The notes: a model not told the origin generated them from the letters alone. 64,000 nt of DNA from Lachnospiraceae bacterium (GCA_017455525.1 JAFTAP010000102.1:79388-143387), one strand, 5' to 3'. Positions 43,286 through 53,005 are shown, counted from the stretch's first letter. Translations and numbers: made by a program.

Positions 43286-44830
43286 TTAACCCTCCAACAA
43301 AACCGTTCCTAATACAGTCGCGCCGTAATCCTTGCAATACGCACCTATATGCTCCAAAGTCTTAAATGCCGTATCACCCGCACGCATGAGGATAACTATG
43401 CCCTCTTTCTCTCCCGGAGCCTCGGCTGTATATTCCGTAGTCCAGTTTCCGGATACTTCCATAGGGATGGCGGCATCCCATGACTTCTTGAATCCTTCGG
43501 TATATTTCCGGCACAGTCCATCCTCTGATATATCCGCATAAGCAGGAATCAATGTGACATGCTTTAATTCGTTATGAGCGGCAGACTCAGATACATATCT
43601 TTTCGCATCTGAAATATGGCTGTCCAGACTTTTGCCCTCTTTATTGAAATGAATATCATACAGTGCCTTGCTATACATGAATTTTTTCCATGCCGTATCA
43701 AATCTTCTGTCATGCACTTCATCAATCCCTCTTATCCTGTAGCAATCCGTAACCTCCTCAAGCGAACGTACTCGCCCCTTGAAGATGTATACGCAAAGTA
43801 TGATGAGCGCATAGATGAAAAGCCCTGCGATGAAGCCTATTAAGACATATTTTGCCGAAGGTCCCTTGGGCTTTACGGGTTCTGTCAATATACTTTCTGA
43901 GCCTATAGCATCGTCTGCCGTACCCGTATCTACCTGCCCCGCTTCATCAGAAGAGCGGATTATATTATCCCCCTCGTCAGCGAGGCCTTCCTTTATCAGC
44001 ATATACCTGTAAAGCTCTCTCTGACCCTCTGTAAAAGCACTGGCATCCTTTGCCACATTCCCCTTTAACGTCGCAATCTTATCTCTGAAGCTCTGAATCC
44101 TGTCTCTAAGAGTAGTATTTAATACTGTAGTTTCAGCATATGATATATATTGCAGTTCATGCGGGATTGAAGCATTTATTTCCTTCCTTACGTCATCAAC
44201 ATAATCTGTGACAACGCCTAAAATCGCATCGACATCCGTCCCTTCCGTCAGTAAAATGCTGACTGCAAAGGTGCTGTATGTATTTTCCTCAGCATTACTT
44301 ACGTCTGTGAACGAATAGGCCACGACCTCCATTACTTTACTAAGTTCCTCATACACCGGGATCTCTTTCTGTATTTTATCCCTTAATTCCGTATCCTCTA
44401 TCCTATCTCCATATGCCGCCATTATCCCTGTCACCGGTACATCATTGGTACTCACAGCATATCTCACTACAAGATAATCCATAGCATCTCCCTGCATATC
44501 AAGCTCACTGATACCGGATATCCTCTGTTCATATTCTCTTACCATCTGCATATTATAAACGGCATTCTCTACAGTATAGGACTCTACGTCCGTCAAGGCT
44601 TTTCCGGCCTCACCGATAGCATTTTCTATATCCTCTCCTGCCGAAGTCACGCTTTTGTGATACGCTACAATTGCTTTATTGTATGTATGTATATCCTTCA
44701 TATACATAGCACCGGTCATAACTATTGAAATCACAATGGAAAAAATCACCGCCGGCTTCCACTGGATAAAAAACTCCCACATTATCTCAAGCAGGTTTAT
44801 CTCCCTCTCATTATTCGCTCTATATTCCAT
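43286..44830 (-). CDS. Wzz-like chain-length/polymer export protein
   Basis: I use ATG 44830, which has AAAGGAG five bases upstream; a longer frame to 44857 lacks a site. The 514-residue product has a first helix at about 20-42 ([18 protein letters not shown]) and a long outer coiled-coil-rich region of about 280 residues. The second helix ([23 protein letters not shown]) is followed by a cytoplasmic tail of about 180 residues without Walker motifs. This is the layout of polysaccharide co-polymerases, without a kinase domain. It is the first gene of an operon with gmd and the YfhO-like gene, driven by the promoter at 44871-44899. Confidence 0.72.
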   Translation of the reverse strand: MEYRANNEREINLLEIMWEFFIQWKPAVIFSIVISIVMTGAMYMKDIHTYNKAIVAYHKSVTSAGEDIENAIGEAGKALTDVESYTVENAVYNMQMVREYEQRISGISELDMQGDAMDYLVVRYAVSTNDVPVTGIMAAYGDRIEDTELRDKIQKEIPVYEELSKVMEVVAYSFTDVSNAEENTYSTFAVSILLTEGTDVDAILGVVTDYVDDVRKEINASIPHELQYISYAETTVLNTTLRDRIQSFRDKIATLKGNVAKDASAFTEGQRELYRYMLIKEGLADEGDNIIRSSDEAGQVDTGTADDAIGSESILTEPVKPKGPSAKYVLIGFIAGLFIYALIILCVYIFKGRVRSLEEVTDCYRIRGIDEVHDRRFDTAWKKFMYSKALYDIHFNKEGKSLDSHISDAKRYVSESAAHNELKHVTLIPAYADISEDGLCRKYTEGFKKSWDAAIPMEVSGNWTTEYTAEAPGEKEGIVILMRAGDTAFKTLEHIGAYCKDYGATVLGTVLLEG

Positions 44831-44870
44831 GTTTTCTCCTTTGTTTAGCTCGCACATAAATTAAAAACTA

Positions 44871-44899
44871 ATTATCGCATTCCCCGTCCTAACTGTCAA
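44871..44899 (-). promoter_or_regulatory. Strong promoter for the wzz-like/gmd/yfhO operon
   Basis: On the minus strand TTGACA (44894-44899) and GATAAT (44871-44876) are 17 bases apart, eleven of twelve consensus positions. The leader to ATG 44830 is about 35 bases. Confidence 0.75.
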
Positions 44900-45065
44900 T
44901 TATGCATGTTTTCGATTACTGTTCAGCACCGAGCCACGCGCTTGCCGCGGGGCTACGGACCAATAGCGTTGACTTGTCGTTTTCGTAATTATTACGTCAG
45001 CACGCTAAAGTCATGCGATAATCGTATGGGTAAAAATTTTTTAATAAATGAGGTATAATAAATCC

Positions 45066-48000
45066 ATGTCATTCGTTCACTTACACACCCACACGGAGTA
45101 CAGCCTCCTTGATGGGTCAAATAAAATAAGGGAATACGTATCAAGGGTCAAGGAGCTTGGCATGAACGCCGCCGCCATCACGGATCACGGCGTCATGTAC
45201 GGCGTAATCGACTTTTATAAGGAGTGTCTCGCCCAGGAAATAAAGCCCGTGATAGGCTGTGAGGTCTATGTTGCGCCCGGTTCACGCTTCGATAAAGAAA
45301 CCTCGCATGGAGACGACAGATATCATCATCTGATCCTTCTTGCGGAGAATAATACCGGCTATCAGAATCTGATGAAGATAGTTTCTATCGGCTTTACGGA
45401 CGGCTACTATTATAAGCCGAGGGTCGATAAGGAAACGCTTCGCAAATACCATGAAGGGCTTATCTGTTCCTCTGCCTGCCTTGCAGGAGAAGTCGCAAGG
45501 CTTCTTAACGCCCGTCAGTTTGATAAGGCAGAGAAGGCGGCAAGGGAGTATCTGGAGATATTCGGAGAGGGTAATTATTTCCTTGAACTTCAGGATCATA
45601 TGGACGGTGCGCAGGTGCTTGTGAACCAGGGGCTTATCCAGCTTTCAAAAAAGCTTGACATACCGCTCATAGCAACAAATGACTGTCACTACACCTATCC
45701 TGACGATGCGAAGGCTCATGATATATTGCTCTGCATACAGACAGGCAAGAGGCTTAATGATGAGGAAAGAATGCGCTATCCCGGCGGACAGTACTACGTT
45801 AAGAGCGAGGATGAGATGAAGGAGCTCTTTTTCCATGTTCCCGAAGCCATAGAGAACACGCAACGTATCGCCGACAGATGCAAAGTGGAGATAGAGTTCC
45901 ATAAGACAAAGCTTCCTCACTATGACATACCGGAAAGCTACGATTCCTCATGGGATTATCTCTGCCATCTGGCGTACACAGGCTTTGAGAAAAAGTATCC
46001 TGACGACGACGGCACTCTTCGTGCGAGGCTTGATTTCGAGCTTTCTGTCATACAGAAAATGGGCTATGTGGATTACTTCCTCATAGTCTGGGATTACATT
46101 AATTACGCTAAGTCACACGACATACCGGTAGGTCCGGGAAGGGGTTCTGCGGCAGGCGCCATACTTTCTTATTGCCTTGATATAACGACTTTAGAGCCTA
46201 CCAAGTATAGCCTTCTCTTTGAACGTTTCCTTAATCCTGAGCGCGTATCCATGCCTGATATCGATGTGGACTTCGCCCCTGAGGGACGACAGCAGGTCAT
46301 AGACTATGTGGTTGAGAAATATGGTCGCTCAAAATGCGTGCAGATAATAACCTTCGGAACCCTGCAGGCAAAGGGCGTGATAAGAGACGTATGCCGAGTC
46401 ATGGATCTTCCTTATTCAAGAGGCGATCAGTTAGCCCGCCTCGTACCCGCAGAGCTTGGCATGACGCTTACTAAAGCGATGGAACAGAATAAGGACTTTA
46501 AGGATCTGTATGAGGCAGACCCGGAAGTGTGTGATATCATAGATATGTGCTTAAAGCTTGAAGGACTGCCCCGTCACAGCTCGATACACGCCGCCGGCAT
46601 CCTCATAACTCCCGAGGACGCGGACAGCTATGTGCCACTTTCAAAGCAGGGTGGCGGAGAGATCACTACGCAATACACGATGACGACTCTTGAGGAGCTT
46701 GGGCTTCTGAAGATGGACTTCTTAGGGCTTCGTACGCTGACTGTAATAAAGGACGCGACAGATGCGGCAATGGCAAGGCATGAAGGGCTTGAGATCGACA
46801 TAGATAATATCGACCTTAATGATAAGGCTGTCCTTGATTATATAGGCACAGGGCAGACGGACGGCATCTTCCAGATAGAATCGGGCGGGATGAAGCAGTT
46901 CATGAAGCGGCTTCAGCCTAAATCGCTTGAGGATATCATAGCGGGCATAGCACTCTACCGTCCGGGTCCTATGGACTTCATACCGAGGTATATAGACGGC
47001 AAGAGCGATCCGAATAAGGTCATGTACGAAACTAAAGAGCTTATACCCATACTGGAGGCTACCTACGGCTGTATAGTATATCAGGAGCAGGTCATGCAGA
47101 TCTTCCAGTCGCTTGCGGGATATTCCCTGGGACAGGCAGACAATATCCGCCGAGCTATGAGCAAAAAGAAGCAGTACGTGATCGATGAGAATAGGCAGAG
47201 CTTCATATACGGAGATCCGAAGCAGGATATACAGGGCTGTGTAGACAGGGGCATACCGGAGCAGGCGGCGAACAGAATATACGACTCGATGAATGACTTC
47301 GCTAAATATGCCTTTAATAAAAGCCACTCTGCCAGCTATGCGGTCGTTACCATGCAGACTGCATGGCTCAAATACTATTATCCTGTAGAGTTCATGGCGG
47401 CTCTCCTGACCAGCATAATGAACAGCTCGGTAAAAGTTGCCGAGTATATTCTCTCATGCCGCGAGATGAAGATAGAGATACTCCCGCCCGACATAAATGA
47501 GGGCTACGGTGCGTTCACTGCATCCGATGACCATAGCATACGCTACGGCATGGCGGCAGTCAGAGGACTCGGACGCCCTTCGATAAAGGCAATAGTAAAG
47601 GAACGGGAGCAACACGGTAAATATAAAGACTTGAAGGATTTTATAGATCGCATCTATGGCTCGGATGTGAATAAACGCGCCGTAGAAAACCTCATAAAAT
47701 CCGGTGCGTTCGATTCTCTGCCCGGAAACAGGAGGCAGAAGCTTATCGCTTATTCAACGATCATGGATAATACCGCAAGTGAGAGAAAGAGCGGCATAGC
47801 CGGCCAGATGTCGCTTTTCGATCTCATGAGCGAAGAGGATGCCGGAGCCCGCTGTGTCCTGCCTGATGTAGATGATTTTCCGGAGGAAGTGAAGCTTGCG
47901 GATGAGAAGGAGGTCCTCGGTGTATATATTTCAGGGCATCCGCTTCAGGCTTTCGAGAGTCTCTGGAAGAAAAACATAACAAAGAAGTCCACGGATTTTA

Positions 48001-48515
48001 TGATGGACGAAGACGGAAATAACACGCAGGTGTCCGACGGTTCTACAGAAACCATAGGCGGGATCATTGCAGATATGTCCGTGAAGCAAACGAAAAAGGG
48101 CGACACCTTTGCTATACTCATGGTAGAAGATCTCGTGGGTTCCGTGCAGGCATTTGTCTGGCCGGAGACATACAAGAAATATAAGGGTATGCTGGATATG
48201 GATCAGAAAGTATTCATAACAGGCAGAGTCCGCACGGAAGATGAGAGGGACGCTTCGATTTCTGCAAATACCATATATCTTTTTGATGACATGCCGGTGA
48301 AGCTTTATGTCAGGTTCGATGATATGGAAAGCTATGAGGATAATAATAAAATGCTCATGTCTGTGCTGAATGATACGGCAGAAGGGCAGGACTCTGTAAT
48401 AATATACTTAAAGAAGACTAAGCAACAGAAAAAGCTAAGACTGAAAATTGTTGCTTCCGATGCGCTGGAGCCACTGAGAAAAAAGTTCGGAGAAGAGAAT
48501 GTTGCTATAGTTTAG
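45066..48515 (+). CDS. dnaE: DNA polymerase III alpha subunit (DnaE type)
   Basis: I choose ATG 45066 (MSFVHLHTHTEYSLLDG), the usual start of the family, with GAGG eleven to twelve bases upstream; ATG 45048 would add six residues. The 1149-residue product is the replicative or repair polymerase subunit. It shows an N-terminal PHP domain (HLHTHTEYSLLDG, ITDHGVMYG), the palm motif MPDIDVDFAPEGR with catalytic Asp residues, and the GPGRGSAAGAILSYCL block. A helix-hairpin-helix/tau-binding region and a C-terminal OB fold (GGIIADMSVKQTKKGDTFAIL) follow. Length is normal for DnaE1. It stands alone between the surface locus and metK. Confidence 0.96.
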   Translation: MSFVHLHTHTEYSLLDGSNKIREYVSRVKELGMNAAAITDHGVMYGVIDFYKECLAQEIKPVIGCEVYVAPGSRFDKETSHGDDRYHHLILLAENNTGYQNLMKIVSIGFTDGYYYKPRVDKETLRKYHEGLICSSACLAGEVARLLNARQFDKAEKAAREYLEIFGEGNYFLELQDHMDGAQVLVNQGLIQLSKKLDIPLIATNDCHYTYPDDAKAHDILLCIQTGKRLNDEERMRYPGGQYYVKSEDEMKELFFHVPEAIENTQRIADRCKVEIEFHKTKLPHYDIPESYDSSWDYLCHLAYTGFEKKYPDDDGTLRARLDFELSVIQKMGYVDYFLIVWDYINYAKSHDIPVGPGRGSAAGAILSYCLDITTLEPTKYSLLFERFLNPERVSMPDIDVDFAPEGRQQVIDYVVEKYGRSKCVQIITFGTLQAKGVIRDVCRVMDLPYSRGDQLARLVPAELGMTLTKAMEQNKDFKDLYEADPEVCDIIDMCLKLEGLPRHSSIHAAGILITPEDADSYVPLSKQGGGEITTQYTMTTLEELGLLKMDFLGLRTLTVIKDATDAAMARHEGLEIDIDNIDLNDKAVLDYIGTGQTDGIFQIESGGMKQFMKRLQPKSLEDIIAGIALYRPGPMDFIPRYIDGKSDPNKVMYETKELIPILEATYGCIVYQEQVMQIFQSLAGYSLGQADNIRRAMSKKKQYVIDENRQSFIYGDPKQDIQGCVDRGIPEQAANRIYDSMNDFAKYAFNKSHSASYAVVTMQTAWLKYYYPVEFMAALLTSIMNSSVKVAEYILSCREMKIEILPPDINEGYGAFTASDDHSIRYGMAAVRGLGRPSIKAIVKEREQHGKYKDLKDFIDRIYGSDVNKRAVENLIKSGAFDSLPGNRRQKLIAYSTIMDNTASERKSGIAGQMSLFDLMSEEDAGARCVLPDVDDFPEEVKLADEKEVLGVYISGHPLQAFESLWKKNITKKSTDFMMDEDGNNTQVSDGSTETIGGIIADMSVKQTKKGDTFAILMVEDLVGSVQAFVWPETYKKYKGMLDMDQKVFITGRVRTEDERDASISANTIYLFDDMPVKLYVRFDDMESYEDNNKMLMSVLNDTAEGQDSVIIYLKKTKQQKKLRLKIVASDALEPLRKKFGEENVAIV

Positions 48516-48592
48516 CTTTTAATTTTGAATTGCGTTAGAAATTCAGAAACCGTATAAAGCACTACTTCCGAATGAATTAATTACATAATAAT

Positions 48593-48630
48593 AAAGAAGC
48601 CATAGCTTTCCTGACTACGGCTTCTTTTAT
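48593..48630. terminator. Bidirectional terminator between dnaE and metK
   Basis: AAGAAGCC-A-TAG and CTA-C-GGCTTCTT form a stem with one mismatch around a nine-base loop, with T-rich sequence after it on the plus strand and A-rich before it. It can end dnaE transcripts and, read the other way, metK transcripts. Confidence 0.85.
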
Positions 48631-48658
48631 TATCTGCCATATGCTGATTATTTATATC

Positions 48659-49840
48659 TTACAGATATTTCTTCAATGCGTCAGTCTTATCAAGCTTCTC
48701 CCAAGGAAGGTCAAGGTCGTTCCTTCCGAAATGTCCGTAAGCCGCAGTCTGCTTGTAAATCGGACGGCGAAGGTCCAGCATCTTAATGATTCCCGCAGGT
48801 CTTAAGTCGAAGTTCTCCCTAACGATATCGACAAGCTTCTCATCGGATACCTTGCCCGTGCCGAAGGTATCAACCATTATCGAGGTAGGCTTCGCCACAC
48901 CGATAGCATATGAAAGCTGTATCTCGCACTTATCCGCAAGTCCTGCGGCAACTATATTCTTAGCCACATACCTTGCGGCATAAGCTGCTGAACGGTCAAC
49001 CTTCGTGCAATCCTTGCCTGAGAAGGCTCCGCCACCGTGACGTGCGTATCCGCCGTAGGTATCGACGATAATCTTCCTGCCCGTAAGTCCCGCATCACCG
49101 TGAGGTCCGCCGATAACGAAGCGTCCCGTAGGATTGATGAAGAACTTCGTGTCATCGTCTATCATTTCCTTAGGAAGCACCGGATCGAATACGTACTTCT
49201 TGATGTCCTCATGGATCTGCTCCTGAGTAACATCATCGTCATGCTGGGTTGAAAGCACTACCGCCTCAAGGCGTACAGGCTTGCCGTCCTCGCCGTACTC
49301 TACGGACACCTGGGACTTGCCGTCGGGACGGAGATACTTAAGCGTGCCGTCCTTCCTTACCTTCGTAAGCTGCAGGCATAGCTTGTGAGCAAGCGAGATG
49401 GGATAAGGCATATATTCCTCTGTCTCATTGGTAGCATAGCCAAACATCATACCCTGATCTCCGGCACCTGTATCAAGGTCGTCCTCCAGCTTACCGCTCC
49501 TTGCTTCAAGCGCCTTATCTACGCCCATAGCTATATCGCTTGACTGCTCGTCGATAGCGACCAGCACGGCGCAGGTATTAGCGTCAAAGCCATACTCTGA
49601 CTTCGTGTAGCCTATCTCCTTTATAGTGTCACGCGCAACCTTCTGCATATCTACGTATGCATTCGTCGTGATCTCACCCGTGATGAGCACGAAGCCCGTG
49701 CAGCATGCTGTCTCGCAGGCAACTCTGCTCATGGGATCCTCTGCCATGCATGCGTCAAGGATCGCGTCAGATACGGCATCGCAGACCTTGTCGGGATGTC
49801 CTTCGGTTACCGATTCGGAAGTAAATAGTCTTTTTTCCAT
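48659..49840 (-). CDS. metK: S-adenosylmethionine synthetase
   Basis: The 393-residue enzyme makes S-adenosylmethionine from methionine and ATP. It shows all family landmarks: [20 protein letters not shown] at the N-terminus, [12 protein letters not shown] (about 124-135), the P-loop-like [21 protein letters not shown] and [20 protein letters not shown]. Length is standard. It stands alone under a SAM-I riboswitch with terminator and promoter (50009-50250), so it should be switched off when SAM is plentiful. Between that terminator and the ATG lies an unusual 140-base stretch of inverted repeats. Confidence 0.98.
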   Translation of the reverse strand: MEKRLFTSESVTEGHPDKVCDAVSDAILDACMAEDPMSRVACETACCTGFVLITGEITTNAYVDMQKVARDTIKEIGYTKSEYGFDANTCAVLVAIDEQSSDIAMGVDKALEARSGKLEDDLDTGAGDQGMMFGYATNETEEYMPYPISLAHKLCLQLTKVRKDGTLKYLRPDGKSQVSVEYGEDGKPVRLEAVVLSTQHDDDVTQEQIHEDIKKYVFDPVLPKEMIDDDTKFFINPTGRFVIGGPHGDAGLTGRKIIVDTYGGYARHGGGAFSGKDCTKVDRSAAYAARYVAKNIVAAGLADKCEIQLSYAIGVAKPTSIMVDTFGTGKVSDEKLVDIVRENFDLRPAGIIKMLDLRRPIYKQTAAYGHFGRNDLDLPWEKLDKTDALKKYL

Positions 49841-49868
49841 TGTTCCTTTTCCTTTCTTTTTTTATTAT

Positions 49869-49905
49869 AGTAAACGACAAAACGAATTTCGTTTTGGCGT
49901 TTACT
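49869..49905. repeat. 18-bp inverted repeat upstream of metK
   Basis: Arms AGTAAACGACAAAACGAA (49869-49886) and TTCGTTTTGGCGTTTACT (49888-49905) pair at 17 of 18 positions around a single base. The symmetry is too strong for chance. It lies in the metK leader after the riboswitch terminator. Confidence 0.7.
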
Positions 49906-49910
49906 GCGTC

Positions 49911-49953
49911 GGATTTTGTGCCGCTGAAAGCGGCATATTTCCTTGCAAAATCC
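49911..49953. repeat. Nested hairpin in the metK leader
   Basis: GGATTTTG (49911-49918) pairs with CAAAATCC (49946-49953). Inside it TGCCGC (49919-49924) pairs with GCGGCA (49930-49935). Together with the repeats on either side this forms a multi-arm element. Confidence 0.6.
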
Positions 49954-49974
49954 AATCGCATCCGCCGGAGGCTT

Positions 49975-50009
49975 TATAGTAAGCGAAATTATATATTTCG
50001 CTTACTATA
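49975..50009. repeat. Perfect 15-bp inverted repeat next to the riboswitch terminator
   Basis: TATAGTAAGCGAAAT (49975-49989) and ATTTCGCTTACTATA (49995-50009) are perfect inverted repeats around TATAT. The arm shares TATAGTAA-R-CG with the repeat at 49869, so the stretch from about 49867 to 50009 may be one repeat element bounded by related ends. Confidence 0.7.
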
Positions 50010-50033
50010 AAAAAGCCCGCCTGAGGCGGACCC
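50009..50033 (-). terminator. metK: Expression-platform terminator of the SAM-I riboswitch
   Basis: On the minus strand GTCCGCC, TCA and GGCGGGC form a GC-rich hairpin followed by six T. It lies directly after the aptamer, as expected for a transcription-attenuating S-box. Confidence 0.85.
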
Positions 50034-50049
50034 GATCATTATAATCAAA

Positions 50050-50184
50050 TCCTCTCATTGTTCGATCACTCGCTCAAGGTTGGCACCTTCCATCCGACCG
50101 TCATACTGTCTGCACCGGTCAAGTGTCAGGGGTTGCCGTGGCTTCACAGATCCTTTGCATCTCCACCACTCTGAATAAGAGAAC
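50050..50184 (-). ncRNA. SAM-I (S-box) riboswitch
   Basis: Read on the minus strand the stretch carries the S-box core in order: CTTATTCAGAGTGGTGGAG, then GATCTGTGAAGCC, then CGGCAACC, and finally GGTGCCAACC before a closing GAGCGA...ATGAGAGGA strand that pairs back to the first stem. This is the SAM-binding aptamer of the classical metK leader. When SAM binds, the terminator at 50009-50033 should form. Confidence 0.95.
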
Positions 50185-50221
50185 AAAATATGAAGTTTTG
50201 ATTATTTGTTACGACGAATAA

Positions 50222-50250
50222 ATAATATACTATATCCTGTTATAAAGCAA
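50222..50250 (-). promoter_or_regulatory. metK promoter
   Basis: On the minus strand TTGCTT (50245-50250) and TATTAT (50222-50227) are 17 bases apart. The predicted start, near 50215, is about 30 bases before the riboswitch. Confidence 0.6.
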
Positions 50251-50274
50251 TACCCTTATTCAGAAAACACCAGT

Positions 50275-50303
50275 TTGACATACCGGAAAAAGGTTTTTAT
50301 AAT
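50275..50303 (+). promoter_or_regulatory. Perfect consensus sigma-A promoter
   Basis: TTGACA (50275-50280), 17 bases, then TATAAT (50298-50303): all twelve hexamer positions and the spacing are ideal. Transcription would begin near 50310 and run through the structured region toward the HD-GYP gene. Confidence 0.8.
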
Positions 50304-50309
50304 AAAAAC

Positions 50310-50440
50310 ACTTAGCGAGCGTATTTTGCTCGCTTATGTGCGTATTATACCTAATCACTTAGCGACACTAGAACCATAGAAATCTTTGATTTCGTTATGG
50401 TTCTGCGCACAGAGTGGGTTTCACACGAGCTTAGTGATTA
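50310..50440 (+). ncRNA. Structured leader or small RNA upstream of the HD-GYP gene
   Basis: AGCGAGC/GCTCGCT (50314-50334) makes one hairpin. AGAACCATA-GAAATC...GATTTC-(GT)-TATGGTTCT (50370-50404) makes a long second one. TAATCACT (50352-50359) pairs with AGTGATTA (50433-50440) to enclose it. The region lies just after a perfect promoter. I do not recognise a known RNA family; it could be a leader, a small RNA or a repeat element. Confidence 0.45.
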
Positions 50441-50449
50441 TGGTATACT
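50420..50449 (+). promoter_or_regulatory. Second promoter close to the HD-GYP gene
   Basis: TTCACA (50420-50425) and an extended -10 TGGTATACT (TATACT at 50444-50449) are 18 bases apart. The -35 and spacer overlap the 3' arm of the outer stem of the leader element. Confidence 0.5.
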
Positions 50450-50486
50450 AAAAGATAATGTTTTTTGGAGAGGATGTTTTTATTTC

Positions 50487-51575
50487 ATGCCAAGGGTTCT
50501 TACGCAAAACTTAATACCGGGCATGGTAGTGGCAGAGGACGTGTATACCTACAATAACCAGCTCGTCCTCTTAAAAGATACCGAGCTTACTGATAAGTCC
50601 ATCACGAAGCTGGAATTCTACTCCATCCTTTCCGTACGCGTAAAGGAAGAATCCGCAACAGGCACCCCTGTAGAAGAGATTCCCAGGGAGGAGATGACCT
50701 ACAGCCAGAGGATAAAGTCTTCTCCTGAGTACAAGGAATTCAAGCAGAACTTCGAGGGCGCTGTAGAGGATTTCAAGGGGCAGGTGAATTCTTTGCTCAC
50801 AGTATCCAAGGGTGGCAAGGTCGATACCGATGGTCTGCTTAAGGATACGAACGAAATATTACAGAAGACCCCTTCGGGATTACAGATATTCGACATGCTC
50901 CACAATATGCGCATGTACGATGACCCGACCTTCGCACACTGCATGAACGTAGCGCTGATCTGTCATGTCTTCGGACGGTGGCTCGGAATGCCTGACAGGG
51001 ATGTGGACACGCTCACGGTCGCCGGTATGCTGCATGACATAGGAAAGCTTAAGATACCGGAGCAGATACTTGGTAAACCCGCCAAGCTCACGGATGACGA
51101 ATATCAGGTAATAAAGACGCACACGGTCGAGGGCTATAATATATTAAAGGATCTCGACATGGATGAGCATATAAAGAATGCGGCCCTTATGCATCACGAA
51201 AGGTGTGACGGTTCCGGCTATCCTCTGGGGCTTACGGGTGACAGGATAGACGACTTCGCAAAGATAGTCTCTATCGCTGATGTATATGATGCCATGACAT
51301 CAGCCCGGGTTTACAGAGGTCCCTTATGTCCTTTCAAGGTCATAGGCATATTCGAGAGCGAAGGCTTACAGAAGTACGACTCAAAATATATACTGACCTT
51401 TCTGGAATACATAGTTAACAGCTATGTGAATAACAGGGTTCTCTTATCTAACGGGCTTGAGGGAGATATCGTGCTTATAAATAAGCTCGACCTCTCACAT
51501 CCGATGGTGCATTGCGGAAGCCACTATATCGACCTCTCTCATGAGCATGGACTTTACGTTGAAGCCATACTTTAA
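50487..51575 (+). CDS. HD-GYP domain protein, likely cyclic-di-GMP phosphodiesterase
   Basis: I start at ATG 50487 (MPRVLTQNLIPGMVVAEDVY), because the longer frame from 50397 covers the promoter and leader stems. The 362-residue product has the N-terminal beta-rich domain common in clostridial HD-GYP proteins. The catalytic domain shows AHCMNVA, GMLHDIGKLKIPE, THTVEGYNIL, HHERCDGSGYPLGL and ADVYDAMTS, i.e. the metal-binding HD residues and the GYP loop. It should hydrolyse c-di-GMP. It is preceded by a perfect promoter and a folded leader, so RNA-level control is possible. A GGAGAGG ribosome site is about 13 bases from the ATG. It converges on murA. Confidence 0.88.
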   Translation: MPRVLTQNLIPGMVVAEDVYTYNNQLVLLKDTELTDKSITKLEFYSILSVRVKEESATGTPVEEIPREEMTYSQRIKSSPEYKEFKQNFEGAVEDFKGQVNSLLTVSKGGKVDTDGLLKDTNEILQKTPSGLQIFDMLHNMRMYDDPTFAHCMNVALICHVFGRWLGMPDRDVDTLTVAGMLHDIGKLKIPEQILGKPAKLTDDEYQVIKTHTVEGYNILKDLDMDEHIKNAALMHHERCDGSGYPLGLTGDRIDDFAKIVSIADVYDAMTSARVYRGPLCPFKVIGIFESEGLQKYDSKYILTFLEYIVNSYVNNRVLLSNGLEGDIVLINKLDLSHPMVHCGSHYIDLSHEHGLYVEAIL

Positions 51576-51584
51576 TTCCCGATG

Positions 51585-51617
51585 ATAAAAAACGTCATAT
51601 CATTCCGATACAACGTC
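51585..51617 (-). terminator. murA terminator
   Basis: On the minus strand GACGTTGTATC and GATATGACGTT pair over eleven positions (three G-U) around GGAAT, followed directly by a T-run. It is placed about 35 bases after the murA stop. Confidence 0.7.
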
Positions 51618-51650
51618 TGACCTTGCATAATCATTTATTCTGCCGGTTTA

Positions 51651-52967
51651 TCATCCTACGACCTTAAACTTAGACTTCTTTATTTCCTGTTTAACGTCGG
51701 CAGTCTTTATTATGTCGCCGCCAAGTGCTCTTATCTTCTCATCAAAGTCCTCGTAGCCTCTCTCGATAAGCCTCACGTTGTCTATGACCGTAGCGCCGTC
51801 CGCAGCTAGCGCCGCAAGCACAAGAGATGCGCCTGCTCTGAGATCCGGAGCTGAGATATGTGCTCCGGTAAAACCCTCCACTCCGTCTATGATGGCTGTA
51901 TTGCCCTCCACACGTATATTCGCTCCCATGCGGGTAAGCTCATCAACATATTTGAATCTATTCTCGAATATGCTCTCTGTTATCGTGCTGACCCCATCCG
52001 CAAGGGCTAACGCCACGCCTGCCTGTGGCTGCATATCCGTAGGATAGCCCGGATAAGGCAGCGTCTTGATATGTGTAGGCTGAAGCCTTCCTGATGCAGT
52101 AACTCTTACCGCATCATCAAACTCCTCTATATTGCAACCAATCTCCTCGAGCTTAGCCGATATTGACTCCAGATGCTTCGGTATCACGTTCCTGACTAAG
52201 ATATCGCCACCTGTTATAGCCGCAGCATACATGAATGTTCCAGCTTCAATCTGATCAGGTATGACGCTGTACGTGCATGAATGAAGCCTCTCCACGCCTC
52301 TTATCCTTATTACATCAGTACCGGCGCCCTTTATATTGGCTCCCATACTGTTAAGGAAGTTCGCCACATCAACGACATGGGGCTCCTTAGCCGCATTCTC
52401 GATGATAGTCTTGCCCTCTGCCAGCACGGAGGAAAGCATGACATTTATCGTAGCTCCCACGGTCACGACATCCATATAAATATGCGCCGCACTAAGTCTG
52501 TCAGCGGTCGCCTTCATTATGCCCCGCTCTATGGATACCTTAGACCCCAAAGCCTTAAAGCCCTTCACATGCTGATCTATGGGGCGACTGCCTATGTCGC
52601 ATCCTCCGGGAAGCGGAACCTCCGCATGACGGTATTTACCGAGCAATGCGCCGAGCAGATAATAGGAAGCCCTTATCTTCCTTATATTCTCTGTATCTAT
52701 ATTTACATTTTCTACCTGGGATCCGTTCACCTCTATGGTATGACGGTCGAGCCTTTTGATCTTTACCCCTATGCCCTCCATAGCCTCCATCATGACGTTA
52801 GTATCCCTGACATCGGGTATATTCTCTATCGTCACCGTCTCGTCTGTCATGACAGATGCCGCTATGATGGCAAGAGCGGCATTTTTTGCTCCGCCGATTA
52901 CGACCTCACCCCTTAAGGGATTGCCGCCGTTTATTATATAGTGATCCTTATCCGTTTTCGCTGCCAT
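51651..52967 (-). CDS. murA: UDP-N-acetylglucosamine 1-carboxyvinyltransferase
   Basis: The 438-residue enzyme adds enolpyruvate to UDP-GlcNAc, the first committed step of peptidoglycan synthesis. It has GGAKNAALAIIAAS near the N-terminus, the loop PGGCDIGSRPIDQH with the catalytic Cys123 (the fosfomycin target), PDQIEAGTFM and YPTDMQPQ. Cys rather than Asp at that loop means normal fosfomycin sensitivity at this step is expected. A promoter lies at 53006-53035 and a terminator follows, so it is probably a single-gene unit. Confidence 0.97.
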   Translation of the reverse strand: MAAKTDKDHYIINGGNPLRGEVVIGGAKNAALAIIAASVMTDETVTIENIPDVRDTNVMMEAMEGIGVKIKRLDRHTIEVNGSQVENVNIDTENIRKIRASYYLLGALLGKYRHAEVPLPGGCDIGSRPIDQHVKGFKALGSKVSIERGIMKATADRLSAAHIYMDVVTVGATINVMLSSVLAEGKTIIENAAKEPHVVDVANFLNSMGANIKGAGTDVIRIRGVERLHSCTYSVIPDQIEAGTFMYAAAITGGDILVRNVIPKHLESISAKLEEIGCNIEEFDDAVRVTASGRLQPTHIKTLPYPGYPTDMQPQAGVALALADGVSTITESIFENRFKYVDELTRMGANIRVEGNTAIIDGVEGFTGAHISAPDLRAGASLVLAALAADGATVIDNVRLIERGYEDFDEKIRALGGDIIKTADVKQEIKKSKFKVVG

Positions 52968-53005
52968 ATCTATCTACAAACGCTTTTATCTATTCTAGTG
53001 TACGC

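Noticed and set aside
44935-44996. dnaE promoter and hairpin in the wzz/dnaE divergent gap
   Set aside because: AGCC-CGCG/CGCG-GGCT and CGTAATTATTACG are symmetric and a TTGACT is present, but no -10 at acceptable spacing was found, so no feature was assigned.
46722-47327. 201-codon minus-strand frame inside dnaE
   Set aside because: Antisense to the polymerase core; no independent support.
50397-50486. Longer N-terminus for the HD-GYP gene
   Set aside because: It would translate through the inner promoter and the leader stems and lacks a ribosome site; family members start at the MPRVLTQ equivalent.
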